Positions 34,111-43,183 of a stretch of DNA of 64,000 nucleotides are shown here, piece by piece. The notes beneath the pieces were generated by a model. The model had not been told where the DNA came from, did not search any database, and was given only the letters and a program-made list of their open reading frames with translations. Source of the DNA: Pseudomonas moraviensis (GTDB lineage Bacteria; Pseudomonadota; Gammaproteobacteria; Pseudomonadales; Pseudomonadaceae); NCBI RefSeq assembly GCF_900105805.1, contig NZ_LT629788.1, positions 4,386,501-4,450,500 on the forward strand. The letters run 5' to 3'. The position numbers and the translations under genes were made by a program. How positions within the stretch are numbered: position 1 is the first letter of the stretch; each line of letters starts with the position of its first letter.

Positions 34111-34132
34111 CCGGGCAGGCGTGCCTGCCCGG
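34111..34132 (+). promoter_or_regulatory. Strong hairpin between choX and cbcW
   Basis: CCGGGCAGGC and GCCTGCCCGG are perfectly complementary and nearly adjacent. There is no T-run, so it is less a terminator than a barrier to 3' decay or an attenuator. Such hairpins commonly raise the amount of binding-protein mRNA relative to permease mRNA. Confidence 0.6.
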
Positions 34133-34167
34133 GCTGTTAATTTCCTTGCATGCGGACGTTCACTACC

Positions 34168-35013
34168 ATGCTGATTGATCAGAAAATACCTCTAGGCCAG
34201 TACATCGCGGGCTTCGTCGAATGGTTGACGCAACACGGCGCCAACACCTTCGACGCAATCGCCGTGACACTGGAAACGATGATCCACGGCGTGACGTTTG
34301 CGCTGACCTGGTTCAACCCACTGGTGCTGATTGGCCTGATTGCCATCATCGCCCATCTGATTCAACGCAAGTGGGGCCTGACCGCGTTTGTGGTCGCCTC
34401 GTTCCTGCTGATCCTCAATCTGGGGTACTGGCAGGAAACCATGGAAACCCTCGCCCAGGTGCTGTTCGCCACCCTGGTCTGCGTGTTGATCGGCGTGCCG
34501 CTGGGCATCGTCGCCGCGCACAAACCGATGTTCTACACCATGATGCGGCCGGTGCTCGATCTGATGCAGACCGTGCCGACCTTCGTTTACCTCATTCCTA
34601 CCCTGACCCTCTTCGGGCTGGGTGTGGTACCGGGCCTGATCTCCACGGTGGTCTTCGCCATCGCGGCGCCGATCCGCCTGACCTACCTGGGCATCCGCGA
34701 TGTCCCGCAAGAACTGATGGACGCCGGCAAGGCCTTCGGCTGCTCGCGTCGCCAATTGCTCTCAAGGATCGAACTGCCGCACGCCATGCCGAGCATCGCG
34801 GCCGGCATCACCCAGTGCATTATGCTGTCGCTGTCGATGGTGGTGATCGCGGCACTGGTCGGCGCCGACGGACTCGGCAAACCGGTGGTCAACGCACTGA
34901 ACACTGCTGATATTGCGCTGGGCTTCGAAGCAGGCCTGGCAATCGTACTGCTGGCGATCATGCTCGACCGTATCTGCAAACAACCCGACGCCAAAGTAGG
35001 GGGTGACGCATGA
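34168..35013 (+). CDS. cbcW: Choline/betaine/carnitine ABC transporter permease
   Basis: 281-residue membrane component, with several hydrophobic segments and the ABC-permease loop MDAGKAFGCSRRQLLSRIELPHA (EAA-type motif). Works with CbcV and with ChoX, CaiX or other binding proteins. Both possible starts (34150 and 34168) have weak ribosome sites; 34168 (MLIDQKIPLG) is chosen for family fit. The stop overlaps the cbcV start. Confidence 0.92.
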   Translation: MLIDQKIPLGQYIAGFVEWLTQHGANTFDAIAVTLETMIHGVTFALTWFNPLVLIGLIAIIAHLIQRKWGLTAFVVASFLLILNLGYWQETMETLAQVLFATLVCVLIGVPLGIVAAHKPMFYTMMRPVLDLMQTVPTFVYLIPTLTLFGLGVVPGLISTVVFAIAAPIRLTYLGIRDVPQELMDAGKAFGCSRRQLLSRIELPHAMPSIAAGITQCIMLSLSMVVIAALVGADGLGKPVVNALNTADIALGFEAGLAIVLLAIMLDRICKQPDAKVGGDA

Positions 35014-36188
35014 GCATAATTCGCTTCGAAGACGTCGACGTAATCTTCTCCAAGGACCCGCGCGAGGCACTCAAGCTGCTCGATCAGGGCATGACCCGCA
35101 ACGAGATCCTGAAGAAGACCGGTCAGATCGTCGGCGTGGAAAAAGCCACGCTGGACATCAACAAAGGCGAGATCTGCGTGCTGATGGGCCTCTCCGGCTC
35201 GGGCAAATCGAGCCTGCTGCGCTGCATCAACGGCCTCAACACCGTGAGCCGCGGCAAGCTGTTCGTCGAGCATGAAAACCGCCAGATCGATATCGCGTCC
35301 TGCACGCCCGCCGAGCTGAAGATGATGCGCACCAAGCGTATTGCGATGGTGTTCCAGAAGTTCGCCCTGATGCCTTGGCTGACGGTGCGCGAGAACATCA
35401 GTTTCGGCCTGGAGATGCAGGGCCGACCGGAGAAGGAACGCAAGAAACTGGTCGACGAGAAACTCGAACTGGTCGGCCTGACCCAATGGCGCAACAAGAA
35501 GCCTGATGAGCTATCCGGCGGCATGCAGCAGCGCGTCGGCCTCGCCCGCGCGCTGGCGATGGACGCCGATATTCTGCTGATGGACGAACCGTTCTCGGCG
35601 CTCGACCCGCTGATCCGCCAGGGTCTGCAGGACGAATTGCTGGAACTGCAACGCAAGTTGAGCAAGACCATCGTGTTTGTGAGCCACGACCTCGATGAAG
35701 CCCTCAAACTGGGCAGCCGCATCGCGATCATGAAGGACGGCCGGATCATCCAGTACAGCGTGCCGGAAGAAATCGTCCTCAACCCGGCGGACGACTACGT
35801 GCGGACCTTTGTCGCCCACACCAATCCGCTCAACGTGCTCTGCGGCCGCAGCCTGATGCGCACGCTGGACAAGTGCAAACGCATCAACGGCTCGGTGTGC
35901 CTCGATCCCGGCGGCGATTCGTGGCTGGACCTGGCCGAAGGCAACACCATAAAAGGCGCCCGGCAGAACGGTTCAGTACTGAACCTGCAGAACTGGGCAC
36001 CTGGCCAAGCGGTGGAAGGCCTGGAGCGCAAGCCGACGCTGGTGGACTCGAACATCGGCATGCGTGACGCGCTGCAGATCCGTTATCAGACCGGCAACAA
36101 GCTGGTGCTGCACGATAACAATCATGTGGTGGGGATCCTCGGCGACAGCGAGCTGTATCACGCGTTGTTGGGCAAGAACCTCGGTTAA
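35010..36188 (+). CDS. cbcV: Choline/betaine/carnitine ABC transporter ATPase
   Basis: 392-residue ProV/OpuAA-type ATPase: Walker A GLSGSGKSSLLR, signature LSGGMQQRVGLARAL, Walker B ILLMDEPFSALDPL. A degenerate CBS-like region fills the last ~120 residues. The four-base overlap with cbcW suggests coupled translation. Confidence 0.94.
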   Translation: MSIIRFEDVDVIFSKDPREALKLLDQGMTRNEILKKTGQIVGVEKATLDINKGEICVLMGLSGSGKSSLLRCINGLNTVSRGKLFVEHENRQIDIASCTPAELKMMRTKRIAMVFQKFALMPWLTVRENISFGLEMQGRPEKERKKLVDEKLELVGLTQWRNKKPDELSGGMQQRVGLARALAMDADILLMDEPFSALDPLIRQGLQDELLELQRKLSKTIVFVSHDLDEALKLGSRIAIMKDGRIIQYSVPEEIVLNPADDYVRTFVAHTNPLNVLCGRSLMRTLDKCKRINGSVCLDPGGDSWLDLAEGNTIKGARQNGSVLNLQNWAPGQAVEGLERKPTLVDSNIGMRDALQIRYQTGNKLVLHDNNHVVGILGDSELYHALLGKNLG

Positions 36189-36195
36189 GGCGGGA

Positions 36196-36232
36196 TAAAA
36201 AAAGGGATCGCGGTGAGCGATCCCTTTTTTAT
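36196..36232. terminator. Rho-independent terminator after cbcV
   Basis: AAAGGGATCGC, loop GGTGA, GCGATCCCTTTTTT; A-rich on the left and T-rich on the right, so it can act in both directions. Confidence 0.9.
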
Positions 36233-36246
36233 TGGGTCAGGGAAAA

Positions 36247-36424
36247 GCCCCTCACCCTAGCCCTCTCCCAGAGGGAGAGGGGACCGATCGGGGGATGCTG
36301 CAGATCTGCACCGACCTGATCTTGCTTTATCGAATCCATAATCGACTCGATCTCTCAGGTCGATGTATGACGCTAGACATCTCGGTCAGCTCCCTCTCCC
36401 TCCGGGAGAGGGCTGGGGTGAGGG
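36247..36424. repeat. Inverted pair of CCCTCACCC-type repeats
   Basis: Same element as 981-1154 and 54534-54711, including the spacer segment GAATCCATAATCGACTCGAT. Confidence 0.85.
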
Positions 36425-36437
36425 TCAGCTTTTGACT

Positions 36438-38435
36438 TTAGCTATAAACCCGCCCCAACAACTGCCGATGGCTCTCGAACTGATCGAGCACATCCCGGGT
36501 AATCTGCTCCGGCGTAAAGCCCATCAAGTCGTAATCCTGACTGCCATTGTGCAGATACACCTCGGCCCGGTAATAACGCTGGCGCGCTTCATCCGATTGC
36601 GCCGATTCGGTCGGAGTCGCCAGATAGCCGTCCAGGCTCACTTCATAAACGAAAGGGTTGCCCTCTTCCATTTCGACCCGCACACCCATGCAACGCTTGG
36701 CCTTGCCCAACAGCGTCTGCACTTCAATCCCCTGATTGCGCAATTGTGCGGCCGCATCCTCCAGCGCCGGGGTGACATGTTTGTCCATGAAGCGCTGCAC
36801 CACCGATTGGCTCGGCTGCAGATCCAGCTGAGTCAGGCGCTCGCTGAAACCACGGCGTCCGCGCTCGGCCAGTTGCGCTTGCTCCTGTTCGATCTGCACG
36901 TCCTGGCGCATCGCCTTGTGCAGGCCGAACATGAAGCAGATCAGCACCACCGAGAACGGCAGGCCGGCCAGCACGACCATGGTCTGCATGGCTTCGAAGT
37001 TGCCGGCGAACAGCAGGCCAATGGTCACCAGCGTGATTACCACCGACCAGAAAATCCGCAGCCAGTGCGGTGCGTCTTCATCGACGTTACCGCCCTTGCA
37101 CGACAGGTTCGCCATCATCACCGCGCCGGAGTCGGCCGGGGTCAGGAACAGCACGAAGCCGACGAAGATCGACACACCGATGACGACTTTCGACGCCGGG
37201 TAATGCTCAAGCAACTGATAAATCGCCATCGACGGCTGTTCCAGCGCCGTCTTGCCCAACTCCACCGCGCCCTGATTCATCACCAGATCCAGCGCTGAGT
37301 TACCGAAGATCGACAGCCACGCCAAGGTGAAGCCCAGCGGAATCAGCAGCACGCCAGCGACCAGTTCCCGCACGCTGCGGCCACGGGAAATCCGCGCGAT
37401 GAACATGCCCACGAATGGCGCCCAGGAAATCCACCATGCCCAGTAGAACAGGGTCCACAGCCCGAGCCAGCGGTCGGACTTGGCGCTGTCGCCTTCATAG
37501 ACGTACAGGTCGAAAGTCTTCAACACGACGCCGTTGAGGTAGTCACCGATGTTCTGCACAAAGCCGTTGAGCAAGTGCAGGGTCGGGCCGAACAACAGGA
37601 CGAAAATCAGCAGGCCGCTGAACAGCACGATGTTCAGGTTGGACAGGCGACGAATGCCGTTTTCCACACCCGACACGGCGGCGATGGTCGCCACGGTGCT
37701 CATGACGATGATGACGATCAGCAGGTTGGTGTTGCTGTGCTCCATGCCGAACAGGTTCTCCAGCCCGGACGACACTTGCAGCGAGCCAATCCCCAGGTTG
37801 GTCACCAGACCCAGCAGCGTTACGAACATGCCGAAGCCGTCTACCGCGTGCCCGGCCGCGCCCTTGACCCAGCGCTCGCCGACCAGCGGATACAGTGCCG
37901 AACGCAGCGCCAGCGGCTGGTTATGCCGATAGGCAAAATACGCCACGGCCAGACCGACCAGTGCGTAGATCGCCCAGCCGTGCAGGCCCCAGTGCAGGAA
38001 CGTCAGTTGCACTGCCTGCCGCGCGGCCAGGTTGCTGGCCGACGTGCCTTCCGGCGGATTGAAATAGTGATCCAGCGGCTCGGACGCGCCGAAGTACAAC
38101 AGCGAAATGCCGATGCCTGACGAGAACAGCATCCCCGCCCAGGCGCCGTAACTGAAATCCGGGGTGTCGTCCTTGCTGCCCAGTTTGAGTTTGCCGTACG
38201 AGGAAAACGCCAGGCCGACCACGAACACCAGGTAGGCGGCGATCACCACCATGTAGTACCAGCCGAAGCTGCGCGACAACCAGGCCTGGGCCATCCCCAA
38301 CATTCTGCCGGCCTCTTGCGGGGCGATGATCAGAATGGCGGTCAACAACAGAATCAGCGCGGTCGAGGTGTAGAACACCCAACCGTTGACCGTCACCTTC
38401 TCGGGCGGGGTCTTTATTAGCGAGGCAGAACTCAT
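36438..38435 (-). CDS. betT: BCCT-family choline transporter
   Basis: 665 residues, about twelve membrane segments and the BCCT core stretch FYWAWWISWAPFVGMFIARISRG. A cytoplasmic C-terminal tail of roughly 150 residues follows the last membrane segment; in Pseudomonas BetT proteins such tails sense osmotic state. The start at 38435 (MSSASLIKTP) follows GGAG at ten bases. Facing betIBA across a shared control region fits choline uptake for BetA. Confidence 0.9.
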   Translation of the reverse strand: MSSASLIKTPPEKVTVNGWVFYTSTALILLLTAILIIAPQEAGRMLGMAQAWLSRSFGWYYMVVIAAYLVFVVGLAFSSYGKLKLGSKDDTPDFSYGAWAGMLFSSGIGISLLYFGASEPLDHYFNPPEGTSASNLAARQAVQLTFLHWGLHGWAIYALVGLAVAYFAYRHNQPLALRSALYPLVGERWVKGAAGHAVDGFGMFVTLLGLVTNLGIGSLQVSSGLENLFGMEHSNTNLLIVIIVMSTVATIAAVSGVENGIRRLSNLNIVLFSGLLIFVLLFGPTLHLLNGFVQNIGDYLNGVVLKTFDLYVYEGDSAKSDRWLGLWTLFYWAWWISWAPFVGMFIARISRGRSVRELVAGVLLIPLGFTLAWLSIFGNSALDLVMNQGAVELGKTALEQPSMAIYQLLEHYPASKVVIGVSIFVGFVLFLTPADSGAVMMANLSCKGGNVDEDAPHWLRIFWSVVITLVTIGLLFAGNFEAMQTMVVLAGLPFSVVLICFMFGLHKAMRQDVQIEQEQAQLAERGRRGFSERLTQLDLQPSQSVVQRFMDKHVTPALEDAAAQLRNQGIEVQTLLGKAKRCMGVRVEMEEGNPFVYEVSLDGYLATPTESAQSDEARQRYYRAEVYLHNGSQDYDLMGFTPEQITRDVLDQFESHRQLLGRVYS

Positions 38436-38864
38436 GGCACAAATGCTCCAGGCAGTGCGAGAGAAGAACACAAGGCATCACGGAACCCGACCAATCGGTT
38501 AGTTGGCAGCCGACCGGCGGGTGATATAAAGACACTCCGAAAAAAGCCCGAACCTGCCGAAATGGCGTTACGTATTCGCTTTCGTGGCCAGAGGTGCCGG
38601 ACGTTCATCCGAAACCTGGCCCCGAGCGTCTTGCCCTTTCAACACGTCCTTCGAATCACGAACCGCGCCATGCCCCACGCAGGTTTCGAGCCGTTTCAGG
38701 TGTCGTTTTTTATCGTCATCACGCGTAGGAATTTTCTGTAGGCAGCGACGAATTGTCGCAGATCTTATTCTTTGTTGATTGAACGTTCAATCAAAACAAA
38801 ATAGACTGGCCCTCAATCCGATCGGCGTCATTCGCCCCTCGGAAGGCCTAAGGAGATGTGCAAG
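38436..38864. other. Divergent control region betT-betI
   Basis: About 430 bases with no supported gene. The BetI palindrome lies about 70 bases before betI; an AT-rich stretch (38700-38800) probably holds the promoters. Confidence 0.6.
38775..38794. promoter_or_regulatory. BetI operator
   Basis: TTGATTGAACGTTCAATCAA is a perfect 20-base palindrome of the kind bound by BetI in gamma-proteobacteria; choline relieves repression. Its place explains co-control of betIBA and possibly betT. Confidence 0.88.
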
Positions 38865-39458
38865 ATGCCCAAGGTCGGTATGCAACCCATCCGCCGCCAA
38901 CAACTGATCGAAGCCACTTTGCAGGCCGTCGATCAGGTCGGAATGGGGGACGCCAGCATTGCGCTGATCGCCCGTTTGGCCGGTGTCTCGAATGGCATCA
39001 TCAGTCATTACTTTCAGGACAAGAACGGCCTGATCGCCGCCACGATGCGGTACCTGATGACCGCCCTCAGCGAGAGCGTCACCGCGCGCCGTCAGGCGCT
39101 GGCAGATGACAGCCCACGGGCGCATCTGCAGGTGATCATCGAAGGCAACTTCGACGCCAGCCAGGTCAATGGCCCGGCAATGAAAACCTGGCTGGCCTTC
39201 TGGGCCACCAGCATGCACCAGCCGTCTTTGCACAGGTTGCAGCGGATCAACGATCACCGTCTGTATTCCAACCTGTGCTGCCAGTTCCGCCGTGTGCTGC
39301 CGCTCGAAGATGCGCGCAGTGCGGCCCGGGGTCTGGCAGCGTTGATTGACGGCTTGTGGTTGCGCGGCGCGCTGTCGGGAGACGCTTTCGACACGGCGCA
39401 GGCGCAACAGATCGCTTACGAATACATGGATTTCCAATTGGCCAAGCAGGTGAGCTAG
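38865..39458 (+). CDS. betI: Choline-responsive TetR repressor
   Basis: 197 residues, the usual BetI length. HTH in ASIALIARLAGVSNGIISHYF. The start at 38865 is nine bases after AGGAG; an ATG at 38856 abuts the same AGGAG and is too close. First gene of betI-betB-betA. Confidence 0.95.
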   Translation: MPKVGMQPIRRQQLIEATLQAVDQVGMGDASIALIARLAGVSNGIISHYFQDKNGLIAATMRYLMTALSESVTARRQALADDSPRAHLQVIIEGNFDASQVNGPAMKTWLAFWATSMHQPSLHRLQRINDHRLYSNLCCQFRRVLPLEDARSAARGLAALIDGLWLRGALSGDAFDTAQAQQIAYEYMDFQLAKQVS

Positions 39459-39545
39459 AGCACACAGAAACGCTCAGCCCCTGAACTCCACCGCAGCGTC
39501 ATCGCGGTGGTCAACGCCAACCACCAATGCACTTGCGAGGACACT

Positions 39546-41018
39546 ATGGCCCGTTTCGAACTGCAAAAACTCTACATCGATGGCGCGTATACCGATGCCG
39601 GCAGCGACGCCACCTTCGAAGCCATCAACCCGGCGAACGGTGAAGTCCTCGCACTGGTGCAGCGTGCGACCAAGGACGACGTCGAGCGCGCCGTGGTCAG
39701 CGCCGAAAAGGGTCAGAAAATCTGGGCCGCGATGACCGCCATGGAGCGTTCGCGCATCCTGCGTCGCGCCGTCGACATCCTGCGCGAGCGCAACGATGAA
39801 CTGGCCGCGCTGGAAACCCTGGACACCGGCAAATCCTTCTCCGAAACCAAATACGTCGACATCGTCACCGGCGCCGACGTGCTGGAATACTACGCAGGCC
39901 TGGTGCCCGCCATCGAAGGCGAGCAGATCCCGCTGCGTGACACCTCTTTCGTTTACACCCGTCGCGAGCCGCTGGGTGTGGTCGCCGGTATCGGCGCGTG
40001 GAACTACCCGATCCAGATCGCGCTGTGGAAATCCGCTCCAGCCCTGGCGGCCGGTAACGCGATGATCTTCAAGCCAAGCGAAGTCACCTCGTTGACCACC
40101 CTGAAACTGGCCGAGATCTACACCGAAGCCGGCGTGCCGAACGGCGTGTTCAACGTCCTGACCGGCAGCGGCCGCGAAGTCGGCACCTGGCTGACCGAGC
40201 ACCCGCGCATCGAAAAAATCTCCTTCACCGGCGGCACCGACACCGGCAAGAAAGTCATGGCCAGCGCCTCGGCTTCGTCGCTGAAAGACGTGACCATGGA
40301 ACTGGGCGGCAAGTCGCCGCTGATCATCTTTGACGACGCCGACCTCGATCGCGCCGCCGATACCGCGATGATGGCCAACTTCTACAGCTCCGGTCAGGTC
40401 TGCACCAACGGCACTCGCGTGTTCGTACCGGCGCACCTGAAAGCTGCGTTCGAAGCCAAGATCGTTGAACGCGTTGCACGCATCCGCGTCGGCAACCCGG
40501 AAGACGAAAACACCAACTTCGGCCCGCTGGTCAGCTTCGCCCATATGGAAAGCGTGCTGGCCTATATCGAAAAAGGTAAAGAACAAGGCGCCCGCGTCCT
40601 GTGCGGCGGCGGTCGTCTGACCGACGGCGAATTCGCCAAAGGCGCGTTCGTTGCACCGACCGTGTTCACCGATTGCAGCGACGACATGACCATCGTCCGC
40701 GAAGAAATCTTCGGCCCGGTCATGGCGATCCTCTCCTACGAAACCGAAGAAGAAGTGATCCGCCGCGCCAACGACACCGACTTCGGCTTGGCCGCCGGTA
40801 TCGTCACCAAAGACCTGAACCGCGCCCACCGCGTGATTCATCAACTGGAAGCCGGTATCTGCTGGATCAACGCCTGGGGCGAGTCCGACGCGAAAATGCC
40901 GGTCGGCGGCTACAAGCAGTCGGGCGTGGGCCGTGAGAACGGGATCAGCTCGCTGAATAACTTCACCCGGATCAAATCGGTACAGGTCGAGCTGGGCGAT
41001 TACGTCTCGGTGTTCTGA
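39546..41018 (+). CDS. betB: Betaine aldehyde dehydrogenase
   Basis: 490 residues, as in other BetB. Oxidises betaine aldehyde to glycine betaine with NAD(P). Motifs: MELGGKSPLIIFDDAD (general base Glu) and SSGQVCTNGTRVFV (catalytic Cys). GAGGA five bases before ATG. Confidence 0.97.
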   Translation: MARFELQKLYIDGAYTDAGSDATFEAINPANGEVLALVQRATKDDVERAVVSAEKGQKIWAAMTAMERSRILRRAVDILRERNDELAALETLDTGKSFSETKYVDIVTGADVLEYYAGLVPAIEGEQIPLRDTSFVYTRREPLGVVAGIGAWNYPIQIALWKSAPALAAGNAMIFKPSEVTSLTTLKLAEIYTEAGVPNGVFNVLTGSGREVGTWLTEHPRIEKISFTGGTDTGKKVMASASASSLKDVTMELGGKSPLIIFDDADLDRAADTAMMANFYSSGQVCTNGTRVFVPAHLKAAFEAKIVERVARIRVGNPEDENTNFGPLVSFAHMESVLAYIEKGKEQGARVLCGGGRLTDGEFAKGAFVAPTVFTDCSDDMTIVREEIFGPVMAILSYETEEEVIRRANDTDFGLAAGIVTKDLNRAHRVIHQLEAGICWINAWGESDAKMPVGGYKQSGVGRENGISSLNNFTRIKSVQVELGDYVSVF

Positions 41019-41046
41019 TCTGCCGCAACGCTGAAGTCGGGGCCCT

Positions 41047-41179
41047 TGTGGCGAGGGAGCTTGCTCCCGCCGGGCTGCGAAGCGGCCCCGACTGCAGACA
41101 CCGCAGTTATCCAGACAGAACTCAGTTGCAGGCTTTGCGACTGCTGCGCAGCCGAGCGGGAGCAAGCTCCCTCGCCACA
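41047..41179. repeat. REPIN-like inverted pair between betB and betA
   Basis: 133 bases, same family as 7173. Lies inside the betIBA operon. Confidence 0.87.
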
Positions 41180-41227
41180 GCAAGTGGCCACTCGGCAGCC
41201 TGACCACATTTAAAGAGGGTGCATTCA

Positions 41228-42931
41228 ATGTCCCAAGAATTCGATTACATCATCATAGGTGCCGGCTCGGCCGGTAACACCCTGGCGACCCGTCTGACTG
41301 AAGACGAAGGCGTCACCGTTCTGCTGCTCGAAGCCGGGGGCCCGGATTACCGCCTCGACTTCCGCACGCAGATGCCCGCCGCGCTGGCGTTCCCGCTGCA
41401 GGGTCGTCGCTACAACTGGGCCTATGAAACCGATCCAGAGCCACATATGGACGGTCGCCGGATGGAATGCGGTCGCGGCAAGGGCCTCGGCGGTTCTTCG
41501 CTGATCAACGGCATGTGCTACATCCGTGGCAACGCCATGGACTACGACGGCTGGGCGAAACTGCCGGGCCTGGAAGACTGGTCGTACCTCGATTGCCTGC
41601 CGTACTTCCGCAAAGCCGAAACCCGTGACATCGGCCCGAACGATTACCACGGTGGCGAAGGCCCGGTCAGCGTGACCACGCCGAAAGCCGGCAACAACCC
41701 GCTGTTCCACGCCATGGTTGAAGCCGGCGTGCAGGCCGGTTACCCGCGTACCGAAGACCTCAACGGTTACCAGCAGGAAGGCTTCGGCCCGATGGACCGC
41801 ACCGTGACGCCGAACGGCCGCCGTGCTTCCACCGCCCGTGGCTACCTCGACATCGCCAAAAAACGCTCGACCCTGACCATCGTCACCCACGCCCTGACCG
41901 ACAAGATTCTGTTTGAAGGCAAGCGTGCGGTCGGCGTGCGTTACCTGATCGGCGACGCAGAAGAGCGCGTTGAAGCCAAGGCGCGCAAAGAAGTGCTGCT
42001 GTGCTCCGGCGCCATCGCTTCGCCGCAGATTCTGCAGCGCTCCGGCGTCGGCCCGGCGAAACTGCTGGAAAGCCTCGACATTCCGGTGGTTCACGACCTG
42101 CCGGGCGTCGGTGAAAACCTGCAGGATCACCTTGAGCTGTACCTGCAATACGCCTGCACCCAACCGGTCTCGCTGTACCCGTCGCTGCTCTGGTACAACC
42201 AGCCGGCGATCGGTGCCGAGTGGCTGTTCAACGGCACCGGCATCGGTGCCAGCAACCAGTTCGAGGCCGGCGGTTTCATTCGTTCGCGTCCGGAATTCGA
42301 GTGGCCGAACATCCAGTACCACTTCCTGCCGGTGGCGATTAACTACAACGGCAGCAACGGTGTGAAAGAACACGGTTTCCAGGCGCACATGGGTTCCATG
42401 CGCTCGCCGAGCCGTGGCCGCGTCCAGGTCAAATCCAAGGACCCGCGCCAGCACCCGAGCATCCTGTTCAACTACATGGCTACCGAGCAGGACTGGCAGG
42501 AATTTCGCGACGGCATCCGCCTGACCCGCGAAATCATGCAGCAGCCGGCACTGGACGCGTTCCGTGGTCGCGAAATCAGCCCGGGCATCGAAGTGCAAAC
42601 CGATGAGCAGCTCGACAAGTTCATCCGCGAGCACGCCGAAACCGCGTTCCACCCGTCCTGCTCGTGCAAGATGGGCACCGACGAGATGGCCGTGGTCGAT
42701 GGCGAAGGTCGTGTGCACGGCATGCAGAGCCTGCGCGTGGTCGATGCCTCGATCATGCCGATCATCACCACCGGCAACCTCAACGCACCGACGATCATGA
42801 TGGCGGAGAAAATCGCCGACAAGATCCGTGGTCGCAAACCGCTGCCGCGCAGCAACGCTGCGTACTACGTCGCGAACGGCGCGCCGGTCAAAGGCAAGCC
42901 GATGCGGGATATCACACCGGTTACCCAGTAA
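41228..42931 (+). CDS. betA: Choline dehydrogenase
   Basis: 567-residue GMC flavoprotein oxidising choline to betaine aldehyde at the membrane. FAD loop YIIIGAGSAGNTLATRL, GMC signatures in RGKGLGGSSLINGMCYIRGN, and active-site His in HPSCSCKMG. The start at 41228 (MSQEFDYI) is preceded by AGAGGG at a loose distance. Confidence 0.96.
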   Translation: MSQEFDYIIIGAGSAGNTLATRLTEDEGVTVLLLEAGGPDYRLDFRTQMPAALAFPLQGRRYNWAYETDPEPHMDGRRMECGRGKGLGGSSLINGMCYIRGNAMDYDGWAKLPGLEDWSYLDCLPYFRKAETRDIGPNDYHGGEGPVSVTTPKAGNNPLFHAMVEAGVQAGYPRTEDLNGYQQEGFGPMDRTVTPNGRRASTARGYLDIAKKRSTLTIVTHALTDKILFEGKRAVGVRYLIGDAEERVEAKARKEVLLCSGAIASPQILQRSGVGPAKLLESLDIPVVHDLPGVGENLQDHLELYLQYACTQPVSLYPSLLWYNQPAIGAEWLFNGTGIGASNQFEAGGFIRSRPEFEWPNIQYHFLPVAINYNGSNGVKEHGFQAHMGSMRSPSRGRVQVKSKDPRQHPSILFNYMATEQDWQEFRDGIRLTREIMQQPALDAFRGREISPGIEVQTDEQLDKFIREHAETAFHPSCSCKMGTDEMAVVDGEGRVHGMQSLRVVDASIMPIITTGNLNAPTIMMAEKIADKIRGRKPLPRSNAAYYVANGAPVKGKPMRDITPVTQ

Positions 42932-42953
42932 GTCGTAAGACCTAGGCGCGACC

Positions 42954-43019
42954 TTCGCGAGCAGGCTCGCTCCCACATTGGAATGCATTTCAACTGTGGG
43001 AGCGAGCCTGCTCGCGAAG
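42954..43019. repeat. Inverted pair of TTCGCGAGCAGGCTCGCTCC repeats
   Basis: Two complementary copies in the gap after betA; the rest of that gap (to 43183) is AT-poor leader of the TldD-like gene. Confidence 0.85.
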
Positions 43020-43183
43020 GGGCCCTCAGATTCAGCACAAATTCCCCCGCTGCACAGTAAAACCTCCTACACCCCCTCTTCACTTGATCCTACCCCCACG
43101 CGGGCCTACTCTAGACCTCGCTCAACCGTTTCACCCCTCCCCGCTGTCGCCCTGCCGCTACTCCATTACAAGGAGGTTCCCGA

